Source: SAR92 clade bacterium (GTDB taxonomy: Bacteria; Pseudomonadota; Gammaproteobacteria; Pseudomonadales; Porticoccaceae). From it: 64,000 bases of DNA. The position numbers and the translations under genes were made by a program. Position 1 is the stretch's first letter; every line of letters starts with the position of its first letter. Positions 45,003-54,895 of this stretch are shown piece after piece. Location: positions 144,986 through 208,985 of the forward strand of contig SHBP01000003.1 of assembly GCA_004211905.1 (NCBI GenBank), in the 5' to 3' direction. The notes beneath the pieces are model-generated. The model had not been told where the DNA came from. It ran no database searches and saw only the letters and a list, made by a program, of their open reading frames with translations.

Positions 45003-47459
45003 ATGTCTATTGAAAAAAGAGGCTATTTTTTATTTCCCTTGACTATGGTTGCAGGCCTCTATGGCTCTGTATTTGCTATGGATAACGAGGTTATACCTGA
45101 ACAAAAAGAGGTATCTCCTAACACTGCGCTTCTTAAGACTCTGGACTGGGTTCATATTGAAGACATGACCGAATCACAAAAAGCAGAAATGAGTAGTTCT
45201 TCTTGTGGTGCATATATTGACCCGCACCGCCGAGATAGAGAGGCAACAATCGAAATGGAAGCTGCCCCCTTGTTAGTCTACTCTGAGGATTCAGAGGCTC
45301 CTTCGGAGTCATCGGTTACTTTACGGGGAGATGTCCAGATTTCGCAGGGTAATAGAGAGGTCCGAGCAGATAAAGCTCAGGTAAACAATGACACAAGACA
45401 GGTGTCTTTTCAGGGTAATGTCCAATTCCGTGAACCAGGCCTATTGCTCGTCGGAGAACAAGCAAATATCGATATCGATAATAGAAAAGTAACGATGAAC
45501 AATGTGACTTATGTGATTCATGAGGCCTCGCTGCGAGGCACCGCGGAGAAACTAGATAGAACAGATCAGGGTACGATCATTATTAACGAGTCATCTTACT
45601 CAACATGTGAACCAAGTGATTCCAGTTGGCAGTTGGTGACCAAACAAATAGAAATTGATCAAGACTCAGGTTGGGCAACTGTCAAAAATGCCCGCTTAGA
45701 AGTAAAGGATATCCCAGTTTTTTACTTTCCTTACTTGAAGGTGCCCATAGATGATCGACGCTCCTCAGGACTTTTGATTCCAAATATCGATATCAACCAA
45801 AAAAATGGACTGGATTATACCCAACCAATCTATTGGAATATCGCTGCAAATTACGATGCTATTATTGCACCTCGTTATATCCAGCATAGAGGCGTGGGCT
45901 TGGAAGCCGACTTTAGATACCTCAACAACTGGTCAAAGACTGATTTTTCAACTGGTTTCCTGCCAAACGATAAAGGTGGTAATGACACAGAAAAAGTTGA
46001 TCCAATCACCGGACAGTATCGAAACCAAGATGAAGATCGATACATGTTTAAGTTAAATCATATCGGTGGAGTCAATCAACCCTGGTCTACTTTTATTGAC
46101 TACAATAAAGTCAGCGATTTGGACTATGTTCGAGATTTTGGAAATCTAACAATTGATGAAACGAGCCGTACCCATCTACAACAAACCGCCCATGCGAGCT
46201 ATAAAACCTCTCACTGGAGTTATCGTCTTGGAAGTCAAGATTTCCAAGTAGTAACCCAAGGTCTCAAGGATCAGTACTCAGTTCTACCTTATATCTCAAT
46301 TGAAGGTTATTATCGGTTTGACAATAATTTAGTCGTCGATCTTAACAATCAGTATGCTAAATTTAAGCATAACGACCCAGGTAAAGTTGAGGGTAGTCGC
46401 TCCCGTATCGACTACGGGATAACCTGGGATCAAAGATGGAGCTGGGGTTATTTAAGGCCCAAAGTTCAACTTAAACACTTAGCTTATGGGCTTGATGATA
46501 ATCATGAGTCCTCCATCAACTTTAATGATACAACTCCAGAAATTACTGTTCCCGTATATAGTTTCGATACTAGTATCTTCTTGGAGAGAAACGCCAATTG
46601 GCTGCATGGCCATACTCAAACCTTTGAACCAAGATTGTTTTATGTAAAATCAACCTATAAAGATCAATCAACATTGCCTGACTTTGATACTAGAGAATTC
46701 ACGCCCTCATACGACTTACTTTTCGAAGACACCCGCTTTGTTGGCGGCGACCGCATTTCTGATGACGAGCGCTTAACAGTTGGGTTCACGACACGCTTCC
46801 TTGACCAAGAGTCCGGCCAAGAGAAATTTAGAGCCAGCATCGCCCAATCTATTTACTATGCCGATCGACTAGTGTCCTTAGCCGTTGATCCAACAGCTGA
46901 AGAACTGGCTAATATGGGCCGGGACAAGTCTCTTCTTGCAATGGAACTGGCCGCTCGCATTAATAATAATTGGCGTCTCAACAGCGACATAGTCTACAAC
47001 GATGTTGATCATCACATGGAAAAAGGCAGCTTAAGTCTCCGTTATAACGACCGAAAAAAACGGCTTTTTAATCTCACTTATAGATATACTAGTAGAATAG
47101 CTCGAGCATACGATGGACAAATGATCAATCAAGATATAAAACAAGCAAATGTATCGGCTTTTGTTCCATTAGCGAATAATTTTAATCTGGTTGGCCGTTG
47201 GAATCATGATTTTACCAATCAAAGGGAACTTGAGGTCTTTGCTGGGTTCGAATACAACAACTGTTGTTGGCGAGCCTCTCTTGTAGCTCGGAGATGGCTG
47301 GATAGGAATGATGAGTTATTATTTCCAGAAGAGGATTTGAAAGCTAAAAATGGCGTGGTTTTTAAAATAGAATTTAAGGGTTTAGCAGGCACTGGTCGCC
47401 GGCTAGATGCAATGTTAAAAAATGGTATTTATGGTTATGAGCATAATGAACAATTTTAA
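45003..47459 (+). CDS. lptD: LPS-assembly outer-membrane protein LptD
   Basis: Beta-barrel translocon that puts LPS into the outer leaflet, with LptE. The 818 residues have a signal peptide (about 1-25), an OstA/jellyroll domain (VTLRGDVQISQGNREVRADKA, LRGTAEKL), the family stretch STCEPSDSSWQL and a large barrel. All four disulfide cysteines appear: Cys68, Cys202, and the pair Cys754-Cys755 (NNCCW). The Shine-Dalgarno before ATG 45003 is weak. The 187-base gap upstream shows no promoter I would defend. Confidence 0.96.
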   Translation: MSIEKRGYFLFPLTMVAGLYGSVFAMDNEVIPEQKEVSPNTALLKTLDWVHIEDMTESQKAEMSSSSCGAYIDPHRRDREATIEMEAAPLLVYSEDSEAPSESSVTLRGDVQISQGNREVRADKAQVNNDTRQVSFQGNVQFREPGLLLVGEQANIDIDNRKVTMNNVTYVIHEASLRGTAEKLDRTDQGTIIINESSYSTCEPSDSSWQLVTKQIEIDQDSGWATVKNARLEVKDIPVFYFPYLKVPIDDRRSSGLLIPNIDINQKNGLDYTQPIYWNIAANYDAIIAPRYIQHRGVGLEADFRYLNNWSKTDFSTGFLPNDKGGNDTEKVDPITGQYRNQDEDRYMFKLNHIGGVNQPWSTFIDYNKVSDLDYVRDFGNLTIDETSRTHLQQTAHASYKTSHWSYRLGSQDFQVVTQGLKDQYSVLPYISIEGYYRFDNNLVVDLNNQYAKFKHNDPGKVEGSRSRIDYGITWDQRWSWGYLRPKVQLKHLAYGLDDNHESSINFNDTTPEITVPVYSFDTSIFLERNANWLHGHTQTFEPRLFYVKSTYKDQSTLPDFDTREFTPSYDLLFEDTRFVGGDRISDDERLTVGFTTRFLDQESGQEKFRASIAQSIYYADRLVSLAVDPTAEELANMGRDKSLLAMELAARINNNWRLNSDIVYNDVDHHMEKGSLSLRYNDRKKRLFNLTYRYTSRIARAYDGQMINQDIKQANVSAFVPLANNFNLVGRWNHDFTNQRELEVFAGFEYNNCCWRASLVARRWLDRNDELLFPEEDLKAKNGVVFKIEFKGLAGTGRRLDAMLKNGIYGYEHNEQF

Positions 47460-48753
47460 AAAATTAATAGTGACTGTAATTATGATCACTATTGGAGCGG
47501 TGTTACCTCTTTCGGGGTTAGCTCAAGTCAAAGTTTTGGATAAAATAGTCGCTATCGTTGATGATGATGTTGTGCTTAGAAGCGAACTAGAACAAAGGAT
47601 AGATGCGGTTCGTATCCAAATATCTCAATCTGGCACTCAAGCCCCGCCTCAAGATGTATTACAGCAGCAAGTGTTAGATAGACTAATCTCTGAACGCTTG
47701 CAACTGACAATTGGCTACAACGCCGGTGTTAGAATCACTGACGAGGAGCTTAATCAGGCCATCGCCCGGATTGCATCAAGCAATAAAATGTCTGTAGAAC
47801 AATATATAACTCAAATGATGGCGGAAGGATCTAATATACAAGCTATCCGCGAAGAGATAAGAAATGAACTTATCATTATGCGAGTTCAACAAGGTAGCGT
47901 TATGCGGAGGATTAGAATTAGCGCTCAGGAACTTGATAATTTTTTAACCTCTGAGGAAGGTCGCTTCGTTACATCACCAGATGTAAATATTGGACAAATT
48001 CTTCTCTCTGTACCCACCGGTTCAAATACGATGGCTATCGAAGCCATCGCAGAGCGCGCTGAAAGCCTCTATCAACAAACTAAGGACGGAAATGATTTCA
48101 GGGCGCTAGCGATCGCCAACTCAGCAGATCAGTCTGCTCTTCAGGGAGGTGATCTAGGATGGCGTAAAATGGCTCAACTACCCGGCGTCTTTATTGAGGC
48201 TGTAGAGAAGTTAAGTATTGGTGAGGTATCTAATCCTATCCGCAGCGATGCTGGTTATCATTTGATTAAGCTTTATGAGCGTCGCGGTGGTGAAGAACAA
48301 CTGATCGAGCAACACTTCGCAAGACATATATTATTGAAACCAAACCAAATTCGAGACCAACTAACAACGATTGAGCAACTTAACTCCCTCCGAGAGCGAG
48401 CAATTGCTGGGGAGGACTTTGGTATTCTAGCGAAGGAATTCTCTGAAGACCCAGGATCAGGCTTAAACGGAGGAGAGTTGGGGTGGTCAACTCCAGGAAT
48501 GTTTGTACCAGAGTTTGAACAGACAATGGATACTATTGTAATAAATGATATTAGTGCACCCTTCGAGACCCAATTTGGCTGGCATATTCTTCAAGTTACT
48601 GAGCGGCGTCAGCAAGATTTCAGTGAAGAGATACTCAAAAATAGAGCGGAGAACATGTTGCGCCAAAGAAAGTATGAAGAAGAACTGCAAGTATGGCTTC
48701 AAGAAATTCGCGATGAAGCATTTATCGAAATAAAAGAGTCCAGCAAATCATGA
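47446..48753 (+). CDS. surA: Periplasmic chaperone/prolyl isomerase SurA
   Basis: Escorts unfolded outer-membrane proteins, including LptD, to the Bam machine. I prefer ATG 47446 (435 residues): it gives a normal signal peptide [20 protein letters not shown] ending GLAQ. The track's ATG 47422 and those at 47431 and 47437 add eight or fewer residues. In order: SurA N-domain ([20 protein letters not shown]), first parvulin domain (about 165-265, [13 protein letters not shown]), second parvulin domain (about 278-380, [17 protein letters not shown]) and a C-terminal helix. It overlaps lptD by 14 bases. Confidence 0.95.
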   Translation: MNNFKKLIVTVIMITIGAVLPLSGLAQVKVLDKIVAIVDDDVVLRSELEQRIDAVRIQISQSGTQAPPQDVLQQQVLDRLISERLQLTIGYNAGVRITDEELNQAIARIASSNKMSVEQYITQMMAEGSNIQAIREEIRNELIIMRVQQGSVMRRIRISAQELDNFLTSEEGRFVTSPDVNIGQILLSVPTGSNTMAIEAIAERAESLYQQTKDGNDFRALAIANSADQSALQGGDLGWRKMAQLPGVFIEAVEKLSIGEVSNPIRSDAGYHLIKLYERRGGEEQLIEQHFARHILLKPNQIRDQLTTIEQLNSLRERAIAGEDFGILAKEFSEDPGSGLNGGELGWSTPGMFVPEFEQTMDTIVINDISAPFETQFGWHILQVTERRQQDFSEEILKNRAENMLRQRKYEEELQVWLQEIRDEAFIEIKESSKS

Positions 48754-49724
48754 CTCTGAATTTGGCCCTGACGCCTGGGGAACCCGCAGGTGTCGGTCCA
48801 GATATCCTTATCCAACTGGCCCAGACGGTGCATAACCAGCAATTAATTGTCTTTGCCGACCCAGACATGCTCATGAGCCGGGCTAAACAGTTGAATCTGC
48901 CGCTGAGCCTGGTGGATATTTCAGATCACTTTATTGCTTCTGCCCCTTCCAAGTTAGCTATAGCACCCGTTAAGTTGAGAAAGGCAGCTGAGCCGGGAGT
49001 ATTAAACAAAGCTAATGCAGGATATGTCATCGATTGCTTGGATGCTGCAATCGAAGCATGTCAGAGTGGACTCTGCCAGGGAATGGTCACCGGTCCAGTG
49101 CAAAAATCAGTTATCAATGACGCGGGAATTAAGTTCAGCGGCCATACTGAATATTTAGCGCTAAAGACGCAGGCCAAAACCGTCGTCATGATGCTCGCTA
49201 CAGAAGATCTTCGGGTTGCTCTGGCAACCACGCATCTTCCTCTCCGGGAAGTTGCTGGGGCTATCAATCAAGATCTGCTCACATCAATAATTGATATTTT
49301 GCACAGTGACTTACGAAACAAATTTGGGCTAAAGCAGCCAAAAATTCTCGTCAGCGGCCTGAATCCTCATGCTGGAGAAGGTGGTCACTTAGGTTCCGAG
49401 GAAATTGATATAATCCAGCCCGTCATAGGTCGATTCCAAGATGCAGGTATGGACCTAGTTGGCCCTTTGCCTGCTGATACTCTTTTTACGCAAAAATATC
49501 TCAAGAACGCTGATGCTGTATTAGCTATGTATCACGACCAAGGTCTGCCAGTATTGAAATATCAAGGTTTTGGCAAAGCCGCTAACATTACCCTTGGGCT
49601 GCCTATTATTAGAACATCGGTTGATCATGGTACCGCCCTTGATTTAGCTGGAACCGGCGCTGCAGACGCGGGTAGTTTGCGTACTGCGATTAACGTTGCC
49701 GCACAGATGGCCGGCACTCAATGA
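48750..49724 (+). CDS. pdxA: 4-hydroxythreonine-4-phosphate dehydrogenase
   Basis: Pyridoxal-5'-phosphate synthesis: oxidises 4-phosphohydroxy-L-threonine to the aminoketone used by PdxJ. The 324 residues contain [33 protein letters not shown] with a metal-binding His, [10 protein letters not shown] and [12 protein letters not shown], all PdxA signatures. It overlaps surA and rsmA by four bases each (ATGA). Confidence 0.96.
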   Translation: MTLNLALTPGEPAGVGPDILIQLAQTVHNQQLIVFADPDMLMSRAKQLNLPLSLVDISDHFIASAPSKLAIAPVKLRKAAEPGVLNKANAGYVIDCLDAAIEACQSGLCQGMVTGPVQKSVINDAGIKFSGHTEYLALKTQAKTVVMMLATEDLRVALATTHLPLREVAGAINQDLLTSIIDILHSDLRNKFGLKQPKILVSGLNPHAGEGGHLGSEEIDIIQPVIGRFQDAGMDLVGPLPADTLFTQKYLKNADAVLAMYHDQGLPVLKYQGFGKAANITLGLPIIRTSVDHGTALDLAGTGAADAGSLRTAINVAAQMAGTQ

Positions 49725-50521
49725 GTATAGAGCATAAGGCGCGAAAGCGATTTGGGCAAAACTTTCTGGTAGATCAGCAGATTATCGGTCGCATAGTCGC
49801 AGCGGTTGGAGCCCAGCCAGACGATAATCTCATCGAAATCGGACCCGGCACCGCAGCTATTACTGAGCATCTTGTAACACACTGCCCAGCTATGACTGTG
49901 ATTGAGTTAGATCGGGATTTAATCAAATTTTTAACAGCAAAGTTTTCACAGTTCCCTGAGATGAAGATCGTCAACGGAGATGCTTTAACAACAGATTTCT
50001 CGCAATTTTACGGGGGGCGTGAATTACGACTAGTTGGCAATCTTCCCTACAATATTTCCACGCCACTGCTGTTCCATCTGCTTGGTATTGAGCACTTGAT
50101 TAAAGATATGCACTTCATGCTACAACGGGAAGTGGTGGATCGCTTAGGCGCATCTCCAGGTGCCAAGAGCTACGGCCGACTTTCTGTAATGATTCAATAC
50201 CATTGCAGAGTGATGCCACTTATTCCCGTTCCCCCCGAGTCCTTCCGGCCAGCCCCAAAGGTTCAATCTGCAGTAGTAAGGCTAAAACCTCATAAAATTA
50301 AGCCATTTGTTGCAACAAATGAGTTGTTGCTTGGCAAGATCGTCAATCTGTGTTTCCAGCAACGTCGTAAAACTTTAAAAAACTGTCTGAAGCAATATTC
50401 AGACTATTTAGTCGATATAGAGAATCTGGTTGATCTGACAATGCGCCCAGAACGACTCGCAGTGAGTGACTTTGTCGCTATTACTAATGCTATCGATCAA
50501 CTCATGGAGACCAGTTTATGA
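49721..50521 (+). CDS. rsmA: 16S rRNA dimethyladenosine transferase RsmA (KsgA)
   Basis: Dimethylates two adjacent adenosines near the 16S rRNA 3' end (A1518 and A1519 in E. coli), a late ribosome check; loss gives kasugamycin resistance. In 266 residues: [10 protein letters not shown] at the start, SAM site [15 protein letters not shown] (38-52), IELDRDL, and the target-base motif NLPYNIS (107-113). Confidence 0.97.
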   Translation: MSIEHKARKRFGQNFLVDQQIIGRIVAAVGAQPDDNLIEIGPGTAAITEHLVTHCPAMTVIELDRDLIKFLTAKFSQFPEMKIVNGDALTTDFSQFYGGRELRLVGNLPYNISTPLLFHLLGIEHLIKDMHFMLQREVVDRLGASPGAKSYGRLSVMIQYHCRVMPLIPVPPESFRPAPKVQSAVVRLKPHKIKPFVATNELLLGKIVNLCFQQRRKTLKNCLKQYSDYLVDIENLVDLTMRPERLAVSDFVAITNAIDQLMETSL

Positions 50522-50898
50522 CTCAATCTAGAACTTCCATTGACGTAACGGTCGTATCTGAATATTTACATCAACAGTCCTTACCAGAGGAAGGCAGATA
50601 TGCCTTTGCCTACCATATAACAATTACAAACCAGACGACCCTAGCGGCAAAACTGCTAACCAGACACTGGATTATTGTTGATGCTAATCAGGAACGACAA
50701 GAGATTCATGGCTCTGGGGTAGTCGGGGAGCAACCTATTATTGCTGCTGGTGATTATTACCAGTACACCAGCGGGGTCATCTTAGAGACCCCAATTGGTA
50801 CCATGGAAGGATCCTACCAGTTGCTTGATGATAATGGTGTTGCGTTTGATGCTCCAATTCAACCATTCCTGCTCTCTGCCCCAAACGCTGTGCATTAG
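50518..50898 (+). CDS. apaG: ApaG protein
   Basis: Small fibronectin-III-like protein of unclear role, nearly always found beside apaH. The 126 residues carry the family stretches YAFAYHITITNQT, AKLLTRHWIIVDANQ and VVGEQPIIAAGDYYQYTSG. It overlaps rsmA by four bases and touches apaH. Confidence 0.94.
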   Translation: MTQSRTSIDVTVVSEYLHQQSLPEEGRYAFAYHITITNQTTLAAKLLTRHWIIVDANQERQEIHGSGVVGEQPIIAAGDYYQYTSGVILETPIGTMEGSYQLLDDNGVAFDAPIQPFLLSAPNAVH

Positions 50899-51696
50899 AT
50901 GACTGATTATGTTGTAGGGGATATTCAGGGATGCTTCGAAGACTTAATCTCGTTACTAGATAAGATTGACTTCGATCCAAGTAAAGACCGACTCATCGCG
51001 GCAGGGGATATAGTTAATCGAGGCCCCAAGTCACTAGAGACTTTACGATACTGTATGGCGTTGGGTGACGCATTCGCTATGGTGCTGGGTAATCACGACT
51101 TACACTTACTTGCTATTGCTCACGGGGTTAGAGATCCAACACCAAAGGATACAATTAGTGAGATCCTTGAAGCGCCAGAAGCTGAAGAGTTGTTAGACTG
51201 GTTGCAGCGACAACCGCTTCTGCTGAACATTAATGAATATACTATTGTTCACGCAGGCATCCCCCCTCAATGGAACTTGATGAAAGTTCAGTCATTGGCA
51301 GAGGAAGTGCACCAAGCACTGATTTCAAATCGAGCCGGCGACTACTTTCATCAAATGTATGGCGACTATCCAGACAAGTGGTCTGAAGATTTGGAGGGAT
51401 CATCCAGACTTAGGGTAATTACAAACTATCTTACGCGGATGCGTTTTTGCACATCAGATGGAATATTAGATCTTCAAACTAAGGACTCCCTATCGCCACC
51501 AACATCCTATAGGCCTTGGTACGATCATCCCTTACGTAAAACTGCGAGTCAGAAAATAATTTTTGGCCACTGGGCGGCACTCAAAGGCCGATACTGTGGT
51601 CCCAATCTATTCCCGCTGGATACAGGCTGTGTTTGGGGCGGCCCCCTAAGAGTCATGAACTTAACCAATCAAGTCTATACTGAATACTCAAAATAA
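50899..51696 (+). CDS. apaH: Diadenosine tetraphosphatase ApaH
   Basis: Symmetrical Ap4A hydrolase; also known to remove Np4 caps from RNA. The 265 residues show the PPP-phosphatase metal motifs GDIQGC (7-12), GDIVNRGP (36-43) and GNHD (64-67), then HAGIPPQW and FGHWAALKG. The first motif has Gln where E. coli has His (GDVHGC); I recall the same change in Pseudomonas ApaH. The gene ends its operon at a strong bidirectional terminator. Confidence 0.95.
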   Translation: MTDYVVGDIQGCFEDLISLLDKIDFDPSKDRLIAAGDIVNRGPKSLETLRYCMALGDAFAMVLGNHDLHLLAIAHGVRDPTPKDTISEILEAPEAEELLDWLQRQPLLLNINEYTIVHAGIPPQWNLMKVQSLAEEVHQALISNRAGDYFHQMYGDYPDKWSEDLEGSSRLRVITNYLTRMRFCTSDGILDLQTKDSLSPPTSYRPWYDHPLRKTASQKIIFGHWAALKGRYCGPNLFPLDTGCVWGGPLRVMNLTNQVYTEYSK

Positions 51697-51732
51697 GAGC
51701 CCTGAACACCCCGCGATAAAGGCAACCAGACA

Positions 51733-51764
51733 CAAAAAAGCCGAGCAGTAACTCGGCTTTTTTG
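51733..51764. terminator. Bidirectional rho-independent terminator
   Basis: CAAAAAAGCCGAG (51733-51745) pairs perfectly with CTCGGCTTTTTTG (51752-51764) around a six-base loop. With A and T runs on both sides it works on both strands and separates apaH (plus) from rplQ (minus). Confidence 0.92.
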
Positions 51765-51783
51765 TAATCTCGTACGGGAGGAC

Positions 51784-52182
51784 TTACTCGACTGTTTCCA
51801 GAACGTCTTCCTCGACCTCGGTTATCTCTCGACCAACGAGCTCTACATATGCCATGGGGGCTTTGTCTCCGGTACGGTAACCGCACTTGAGGATCCTCAT
51901 ATAACCACCTGGCCGCTCCTGATAGCGAGGCCCTAGGTCAGAAAACAACTTTCCTACAGCAGCTTTATTGCGCAGACGATCAAACGCTAGTCGACGATTA
52001 GCAACGCTATCCTCTTTCGCTAGAGTTATAAACGGCTCAGCAAAACTACGAAGTTCTTTTGCTTTTGGAAGAGTGGTTTTAATCAACTCGTGCTCAACTA
52101 GCGATGCCGTCATATTGCGGAACATTGCTCTTTTGTGAGTACCTGTTTTATTCAGCTTGCGGCCACTGTAACGATGACGCAT
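51784..52182 (-). CDS. rplQ: 50S ribosomal protein L17
   Basis: Large-subunit protein near the exit tunnel. The 132 residues begin [20 protein letters not shown], the universal L17 start, and include [22 protein letters not shown]. Last gene of the alpha operon, 54 bases after rpoA. Confidence 0.98.
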   Translation of the reverse strand: MRHRYSGRKLNKTGTHKRAMFRNMTASLVEHELIKTTLPKAKELRSFAEPFITLAKEDSVANRRLAFDRLRNKAAVGKLFSDLGPRYQERPGGYMRILKCGYRTGDKAPMAYVELVGREITEVEEDVLETVE

Positions 52183-52236
52183 GATTCTTTTCCTTAATTC
52201 GTTGCCTTATGAGCAAAGATTTCTAAATGTAATAAC

Positions 52237-53232
52237 TTAACCTAGTTCGCGATCGCTTTTGATACTAGCCGGTGGCCAGTTCTCAAGACGCATACCTAGT
52301 GAGAGTCCTCGTGAAGCCAACACATCTTTAATTTCAGTAAGTGATTTTTTACCTAAATTAGGCGTCTTTAACAACTCGACTTCAGTGCGCTGAATCAAAT
52401 CACCAATGTAATAAATGCTCTCTGCTTTCAAACAGTTTGCTGAACGCACAGTCAATTCAAGATCATCCACTGGGCGGAGAAGGATTGGATCAATTTCTTC
52501 CTCTTTCTCTTCAGGCTCTGCCGCAGTTTCGCCTTGTAAATCAACAAATACCGCCATCTGCTGCTGGAGTATTGTTGCTGCACGACGAATGGACTCTTCA
52601 GGATCGATTGTACCGTTGGTCTCCAACTCTAGAATCAGCTTATCCAAGTCTGTACGATTTTCAACACGTGCATTATCTACACTGTAAGAGACTTTAAAAA
52701 TAGGGCTGAAAGATGCATCTAACTGAAGACGACCAATAGTACGGCTTTCATCATCAGTTGCTCGAGAGTCCGATGGCTGATAGCCTCGTCCACGCAACAC
52801 TCGAAGCTGCATGTTAAGAGAAGTTTTTCCGGAGATTGTCGCGATAACGTGCTCAGGATTGATTACTTCTAAATGACTGTCACACTCAATATCTGCAGCG
52901 GTAACTACGCCCGGTCCCTTAGCATTAAGAGTTACCGTAGTATCGTCTCTCCCTTCCATAACAACTGCAACACCCTTGAGGTTGAGCAGTATCTCCATCA
53001 CGTCTTCCTGAATACCTTCAATAGTACTGTATTCATGCTCTACACCATCGATTTCAACTTCAACAATCGCACAGCCAGTCATAGAAGACAGTAGAATGCG
53101 TCGCAATGCATTTCCCAAGGTGTGTCCAAACCCTCTCTCGAGCGGCTCCAAAACAACCTTGGCATGTGTAGAATTGTACGATGTTACATCGATATTTCGC
53201 GGTGTAAGCATTTCGGTTGCAGAATTTTGCAT
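52237..53232 (-). CDS. rpoA: RNA polymerase alpha subunit
   Basis: Assembles RNA polymerase and contacts promoter DNA and activators. In 331 residues the N-terminal dimer domain ([19 protein letters not shown]) and the C-terminal domain with the helix-hairpin-helix DNA-binding part ([25 protein letters not shown]) are both intact, joined by an acidic linker ([10 protein letters not shown]). Between rpsD and rplQ as usual. Confidence 0.98.
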   Translation of the reverse strand: MQNSATEMLTPRNIDVTSYNSTHAKVVLEPLERGFGHTLGNALRRILLSSMTGCAIVEVEIDGVEHEYSTIEGIQEDVMEILLNLKGVAVVMEGRDDTTVTLNAKGPGVVTAADIECDSHLEVINPEHVIATISGKTSLNMQLRVLRGRGYQPSDSRATDDESRTIGRLQLDASFSPIFKVSYSVDNARVENRTDLDKLILELETNGTIDPEESIRRAATILQQQMAVFVDLQGETAAEPEEKEEEIDPILLRPVDDLELTVRSANCLKAESIYYIGDLIQRTEVELLKTPNLGKKSLTEIKDVLASRGLSLGMRLENWPPASIKSDRELG

Positions 53233-53259
53233 AATATTACCTGTAAGAGCTAACAGCGA

Positions 53260-53880
53260 TTATTTAGAGTAAAGTTCAACGATCAAATTTTCGTTGATTT
53301 CTGACGGTAAGTCAGATCGATCTGGATTACGCGTGTATGTGCCTTCCATCTTATTCACATCAACACTAATCCACTCAGATTCCCCTCGTTGCGCAGCCAA
53401 CTGCAAAGCAGTTTGCACACGAAGTTGCTTTTTCGACTTCTCACGCAGACTAACTACATCACCTTCTTGAATGCGGTAAGAAGCGATATTTACTTTCTGG
53501 CCATTAACCAAAATAGCATTATGAGCCACTAACTGTCTTGATTCAGCACGGGTCGAACCAAACCCCATTCTGTAAACGACGTTATCTAAGCGTGTCTCAA
53601 GAAGAACAAGCAGGTTTTCCCCAGTATTGCCTTTGATCCGAGCAGCAGCTTTGTAATAGTTTCTAAACTGCTTCTCTAGCACACCATAGATACGACGTAC
53701 CTTCTGCTTTTCACGCAACTGCACACCATAATCTGATAAACGTCCTCGACGCTGACCATGTTGACCAGGCGCGCTCTCTGCGCGACATTTTGATTCTAAG
53801 GGGCGCACGCCACTTTTGAGGAACAAATCAGTTCCTTCGCGGCGTGACAGTTTACAAGTTGGTCCAAGATATCTAGCCAT
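53260..53880 (-). CDS. rpsD: 30S ribosomal protein S4
   Basis: Primary 16S rRNA binder and, in enterics, translational repressor of the alpha operon. The 206 residues start [20 protein letters not shown] and have the S4 RNA-binding domain ([21 protein letters not shown]). Only two N-terminal Cys are present, so it is the zinc-free form. Confidence 0.98.
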   Translation of the reverse strand: MARYLGPTCKLSRREGTDLFLKSGVRPLESKCRAESAPGQHGQRRGRLSDYGVQLREKQKVRRIYGVLEKQFRNYYKAAARIKGNTGENLLVLLETRLDNVVYRMGFGSTRAESRQLVAHNAILVNGQKVNIASYRIQEGDVVSLREKSKKQLRVQTALQLAAQRGESEWISVDVNKMEGTYTRNPDRSDLPSEINENLIVELYSK

Positions 53881-53892
53881 TATTGTTCTCTC

Positions 53893-54285
53893 TTACACGC
53901 GGCGCTTTTTAGGAGGACGGCAGCCGTTATGAGGCACTGGAGTCACATCCGTGATGTTTGTAATTTTGTATCCGGCATTATTCAATGCTCGAACAGCGGA
54001 TTCACGACCTGGCCCTGGACCCTTAACTTCGACATCAAGGTTTTTAAGACCATAATCCTTCGCTGCCTCACCGGCTCGCTCAGCAGCTACCTGTGCTGCA
54101 AATGGCGTGCTTTTACGCGAACCACGGAATCCAGATCCACCAGAGGTTGCCCAGGAAAGAGTATTTCCTTGGCGATCAGTGATAGTCACAATAGTATTGT
54201 TAAATGATGCATAAATATGTGCTACACCATCTATAACTGTCTTTTTGACTTTTTTACGAGTCGTTTTAGTTGCTGTTTTTGCCAT
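53893..54285 (-). CDS. rpsK: 30S ribosomal protein S11
   Basis: Platform protein of the small subunit. The 130 residues include [37 protein letters not shown] and the end [11 protein letters not shown]. Lies 16 bases after rpsM and 12 before rpsD. Confidence 0.98.
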   Translation of the reverse strand: MAKTATKTTRKKVKKTVIDGVAHIYASFNNTIVTITDRQGNTLSWATSGGSGFRGSRKSTPFAAQVAAERAGEAAKDYGLKNLDVEVKGPGPGRESAVRALNNAGYKITNITDVTPVPHNGCRPPKKRRV

Positions 54286-54301
54286 TACAAACCGATCCTA
54301 A

Positions 54302-54658
54302 TTATCGTTTAATCGGACGCTTGGGACCTTTGCGGGTGCGTGCGTTCGTTTTGGTACGCTGTCCACGTACCGGCAAATTACGTCGATGACGCAGGCCTCT
54401 ATAACAACCCAAATCCATCAACCGTTTAATGTTCATGCTAGATTCTCTACGTAGATCACCTTCCACCTCGTTCTGCCCTACGGCAGCACGCAACTGGTCA
54501 AGTTGACCTTCGTCTAATGCAGAAATTTTAGTGTCTTCTGCAATGCCCACATCCGCACAAATCTTCTTTGCGGTTGGGCGCCCGATACCGAACACATAAG
54601 TCAGTGAAATCACTGTGTGCTTGTTATCAGGAATGTTGACACCGGCAATACGGGCCAT
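54302..54658 (-). CDS. rpsM: 30S ribosomal protein S13
   Basis: Head protein contacting P-site tRNA and the large subunit. The 118 residues begin [14 protein letters not shown] and end in the basic tail [18 protein letters not shown]. First gene of the alpha operon proper, after a 108-base leader following rpmJ. Confidence 0.98.
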   Translation of the reverse strand: MARIAGVNIPDNKHTVISLTYVFGIGRPTAKKICADVGIAEDTKISALDEGQLDQLRAAVGQNEVEGDLRRESSMNIKRLMDLGCYRGLRHRRNLPVRGQRTKTNARTRKGPKRPIKR

Positions 54659-54766
54659 TCACATTACTCCACTTATACTAAGGGTTTAATCAGTAAACTC
54701 ACACCCTGCAGTAACACTGCAAAAAGGCGCGGTAGAATACCGATAGATCTGTCAAAAATCAACCAA
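54659..54766 (-). promoter_or_regulatory. Alpha-operon leader with candidate promoter
   Basis: The 108 bases between rpmJ and rpsM are unusually long for this packed cluster. On the minus strand, TTGATT (54757-54762), 17 bases, TATTCT (54734-54739) could be a promoter, and TGCAG-TGTTA-CTGCA (54707-54721) forms a small hairpin upstream of the rpsM start. In E. coli S4 represses this leader; no pseudoknot was modelled here. Confidence 0.35.
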
Positions 54767-54883
54767 TTATCCTTGACGCTGCTTATGACGTGGTTCAACA
54801 CTACAGATAACACGAACCACACCTTTACGGCGGACAACTTTACAATTTCGACAAATCTTTTTAACCGATGCGCGTACTTTCAC
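54767..54883 (-). CDS. rpmJ: 50S ribosomal protein L36
   Basis: Smallest large-subunit protein, 38 residues, too short for the ORF track. Translation from GTG at 54883 gives [20 protein letters not shown] and ends in PRHKQRQG, with the zinc-ribbon ligands Cys11, Cys14, Cys27 and His33. GAGAGG precedes the start. It lies 12 bases after the secY stop, the standard place. Confidence 0.97.
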   Translation of the reverse strand: MKVRASVKKICRNCKVVRRKGVVRVICSVEPRHKQRQG

Positions 54884-54895
54884 AGCATCACCTCT

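Noticed and set aside
54707-54721. TGCAG/CTGCA hairpin as rpmJ terminator
   Set aside because: On the minus strand it is followed by GGGTGTGAG, not a T run, and the stem is only five base pairs.
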